From contig DASZOV010000170.1 in assembly GCA_035550595.1 (NCBI GenBank), forward strand, positions 1 to 15,814: a stretch of DNA of 15,814 bases, read 5' to 3'. Under the pieces are notes generated by a model, which was not told the DNA's origin, searched no databases, and was given only the letters and a program-made list of their open reading frames with translations. Origin of the DNA: CALFMR01 sp035550595. Its GTDB lineage: Bacteria; Acidobacteriota; Vicinamibacteria; Vicinamibacterales; SCN-69-37. The position numbers and the translations under genes are program-made. Below, piece by piece: positions 13,754 to 15,814 of the stretch (within the stretch, counting starts at the first letter, position 1; each line of letters starts with the position of its first letter).

Positions 13754-15814
13754 ATGACGATTTCCGATTTCGCGATCCGACGGCCCGTCATCACCATCGT
13801 CAGCATGGTGGCGATCGTGGTCTTCGGCCTCGTGTCGCTCGTGTTGCTGCAGACCGACGAGTTCCCGGACGTCGCCGTGCCGATGGTCGTCGTCGCCGTG
13901 CCGTATCCCGGCGCGTCGCCCGACAACGTCGAGCGCGAGATCGTCGAGCCGATCGAGGAAGCCGTCTCGGGCATCAGCGGCGTGAAAAAAGTGACGTCGA
14001 ACTCGCTCGACGGCTTCGCCACGATCCTCGTCGAGTTCAACTACGAGAAGGATCTGCAGGAGGCGACGCAGGAGATCCGCGACGAGATCAACACGATTCG
14101 CAACGACCTGCCGCCCGAGATGAAGGAGCCGGTGCTCACGAAAGTGAACCCGACCGACTTCCCCATCGTCTCGCTGGCGCTCGCGTCGAAGACGCTGTCG
14201 GTCGGCCAGCTCACGCTGCTCGCCGACCCCGGCATCACGCGCCGGCTTCGCACGATTACGGGCGTCGGCGAAGTGACGGTAGCGGGCGCGCACACGCGCG
14301 AGATGACGGTCGACGTGCGGCCTGACGCGCTGATGGCCGCCAACGTCAGCATGGCGGAAGTCGTCGGCGCACTCGCGGCGCAGAACCTGGCCGCGCCGGT
14401 CGGCCGCATTCTCGGCGTGAACGACGAACGCACGATCCGACTCGAAGGCCGCGCCGAGACGCCCGAAGCCTTCACTCAGCTCGTCGTCGCCGATCGCGGC
14501 GGCAAGCTCGTCCGGCTCGGCGACGTGGCGGACGTCCACGTCGGCATCGAGGAGCCCCGCACCGAGGCGCTCTTCTCCGGCCAGGAAGCCGTCGGCATCG
14601 ACGTCAAGAAGTCGAAGGGCTACAGCACGACCGAGCTGGCCAACGCGATCCGCGCCGAGGTCGAGGTCATTCGTCCGACGCTGCCCGCGGGCGTGACGAT
14701 CAGCATCGTGCGCGACTCGGGCCGCCGCGTCGCCAACTCCGTCGCGAGCGTCGGTGCAGCGCTCATCGAAGGCGCGCTCCTCACGGTGCTCACCGTCTTC
14801 CTGTTCCTGAACTCGTGGCGGTCGACGGTCATCACCGGCCTGGCGCTGCCGGTTTCGGTCATCGCGTCGTTCGTCGCGGTCCTGGCCTGCGGCTTCACGC
14901 TCAACACGATGTCGCTGCTCGGCTTGTCGCTCGCCATCGGCATCCTCATCGACGATGCGATCGTCGTCCGCGAGAACATCGTGCGGCACGTCGAGATGGG
15001 CAAGGACCATTACACGGCCGCGCACACGGGCACGTCGGAAATCGCGCTGGCGGTCGCCGCGACGACCTTCTCGATCGTCGTCGTGTTCGTGCCGATCGCG
15101 TTCATGGGCGGCATCGCGCAGCAGTGGATGGCGCCTTTCGCGCTGACGATCGCCTGCTCGGTGCTCGTCTCGCTGTTCGTGTCGTTCTCGCTCGACCCGA
15201 TGCTCTCGGCCTACTGGCCCGATCCGCACCGGCCGATGGCGGAGCGCACCTGGATCTCGCGCGCGCTCGCGCGATTCAACGTCTGGTTCAATCACCAGGC
15301 CGACCGGTACAAGAACGTCATCGGCTGGGCGCTCCGGCACCGCATCGCGATGACGACGCTCGCGCTCGGATCGTTCGTCGTGGCGCTGGCCATGCCGGCG
15401 CTCGGCCTGCTCGGCGGCGAGTTCTTCCCGATCTCGGACAACTCCGAGTTCCAGGTGCCGATCGAGACGCCGCCGGGATCGAACCTCGAGTACACGAGCC
15501 GCAAGGCGGAGGAAGTCGCCGCGCTCGCGCGCTCGATCCCGGGCGTCGCCTACACCTACACGACGATCGGCGGCACGACCGGCGCGGTCGACGAAGGCCA
15601 GGTGTACGTCGCGCTCCAGCCGAAGGCCGATCGCGCGCACAACCAGGAAGAGATCGCGCGCACGCTGCGGCGTCGCTTCAGCGAGATCGGCGGCGTCACG
15701 GCGTCGATCCAGACGAGCGGCTTCGACAACCAGAAGCAGATCCAGGTGCAGGTGAGCGGACCGGACATCGCCACGCTCAACACGCTCGCCGATCAGGTGT
15801 TGACGATGGTGCGG
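13754..15814 (+). CDS. RND efflux pump, inner-membrane permease (3' end missing)
   Basis: The frame is open for 687 codons to the right edge; RND permeases are about 1000-1070 residues, so roughly the last third is outside. It begins MTISDFAIRRPVITIVSMVA, the standard first transmembrane helix of this family. The porter domain follows, with VAVPYPGASPDNVEREI. Transmembrane helices 2-6 lie at about residues 335-500. Helix 4 contains LGLSLAIGILIDDAIVVREN, with Asp400-Asp401, the proton-relay pair of the HAE1 (drug-efflux) type, so this is not a heavy-metal pump. Helix 7 lies around residues 530-552, followed by the second porter domain. The start has GAGGAG 8 bases upstream. It extrudes lipophilic or amphiphilic compounds with the two preceding proteins. 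Confidence 0.95.
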   Translation, partial: MTISDFAIRRPVITIVSMVAIVVFGLVSLVLLQTDEFPDVAVPMVVVAVPYPGASPDNVEREIVEPIEEAVSGISGVKKVTSNSLDGFATILVEFNYEKDLQEATQEIRDEINTIRNDLPPEMKEPVLTKVNPTDFPIVSLALASKTLSVGQLTLLADPGITRRLRTITGVGEVTVAGAHTREMTVDVRPDALMAANVSMAEVVGALAAQNLAAPVGRILGVNDERTIRLEGRAETPEAFTQLVVADRGGKLVRLGDVADVHVGIEEPRTEALFSGQEAVGIDVKKSKGYSTTELANAIRAEVEVIRPTLPAGVTISIVRDSGRRVANSVASVGAALIEGALLTVLTVFLFLNSWRSTVITGLALPVSVIASFVAVLACGFTLNTMSLLGLSLAIGILIDDAIVVRENIVRHVEMGKDHYTAAHTGTSEIALAVAATTFSIVVVFVPIAFMGGIAQQWMAPFALTIACSVLVSLFVSFSLDPMLSAYWPDPHRPMAERTWISRALARFNVWFNHQADRYKNVIGWALRHRIAMTTLALGSFVVALAMPALGLLGGEFFPISDNSEFQVPIETPPGSNLEYTSRKAEEVAALARSIPGVAYTYTTIGGTTGAVDEGQVYVALQPKADRAHNQEEIARTLRRRFSEIGGVTASIQTSGFDNQKQIQVQVSGPDIATLNTLADQVLTMVR

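Noticed and set aside
12581..15640. Very long open frame opposite the adaptor and RND genes
   Set aside because: It spans two well-recognised genes on the plus strand, and its translation is His/Arg/Asp-rich without any motif.

Overview
The window is strongly GC-rich DNA, with mostly G or C at third codon positions in the real genes. It comes from a bacterium with an outer membrane: it encodes a TolC-type outer-membrane channel, a periplasmic adaptor, an RND pump and a periplasmic alpha-2-macroglobulin (A2M). The base composition, the TetR-TolC-adaptor-RND gene order and the many short GC-rich palindromic repeats between genes would fit an acidobacterium such as a member of the Vicinamibacteria. 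That placement is an inference; there is no rRNA or marker gene to test it.

Layout. (1) Bases 1-115 hold the first codons of a leftward gene that leaves the window. (2) Bases 116-739 are a non-coding divergent region with several palindromes. (3) Bases 740-6565 encode a 1941-residue bacterial A2M with the CxEQ thioester motif. (4) Bases 6774-9179 encode penicillin-binding protein 1C (PbpC); between the two lies a 142-base imperfect palindrome (6591-6732) and a short dispersed repeat. (5) A YgjP-type zinc metalloprotease runs the other way (9905-9180); its stop codon abuts that of pbpC with no gap. (6) Bases 9906-10455 are non-coding and hold two copies of an ~80-base repeat whose central hairpins differ by compensatory changes, a 3 x 8-base tandem repeat, and a clear TetR-type operator. 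(7) From 10456 to the right end lies a TetR regulator - TolC - RND adaptor - RND permease operon; the permease is cut by the window edge.

How the genes work together. A2M and PBP1C are a known partnership (E. coli yfhM-pbpC). The A2M is thought to trap attacking proteases in the periplasm while PBP1C repairs peptidoglycan after envelope breach. The right-hand operon encodes a complete tripartite efflux pump. Its TetR repressor gene is the first cistron and overlaps the TolC start by four bases, so the repressor probably controls its own operon through the inverted repeat at 10392-10407.

I see no CRISPR array, tRNA, rRNA, transposase or phage gene. The protein-coding content is recognisable. 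The least explained material is the set of palindromic repeats between genes.
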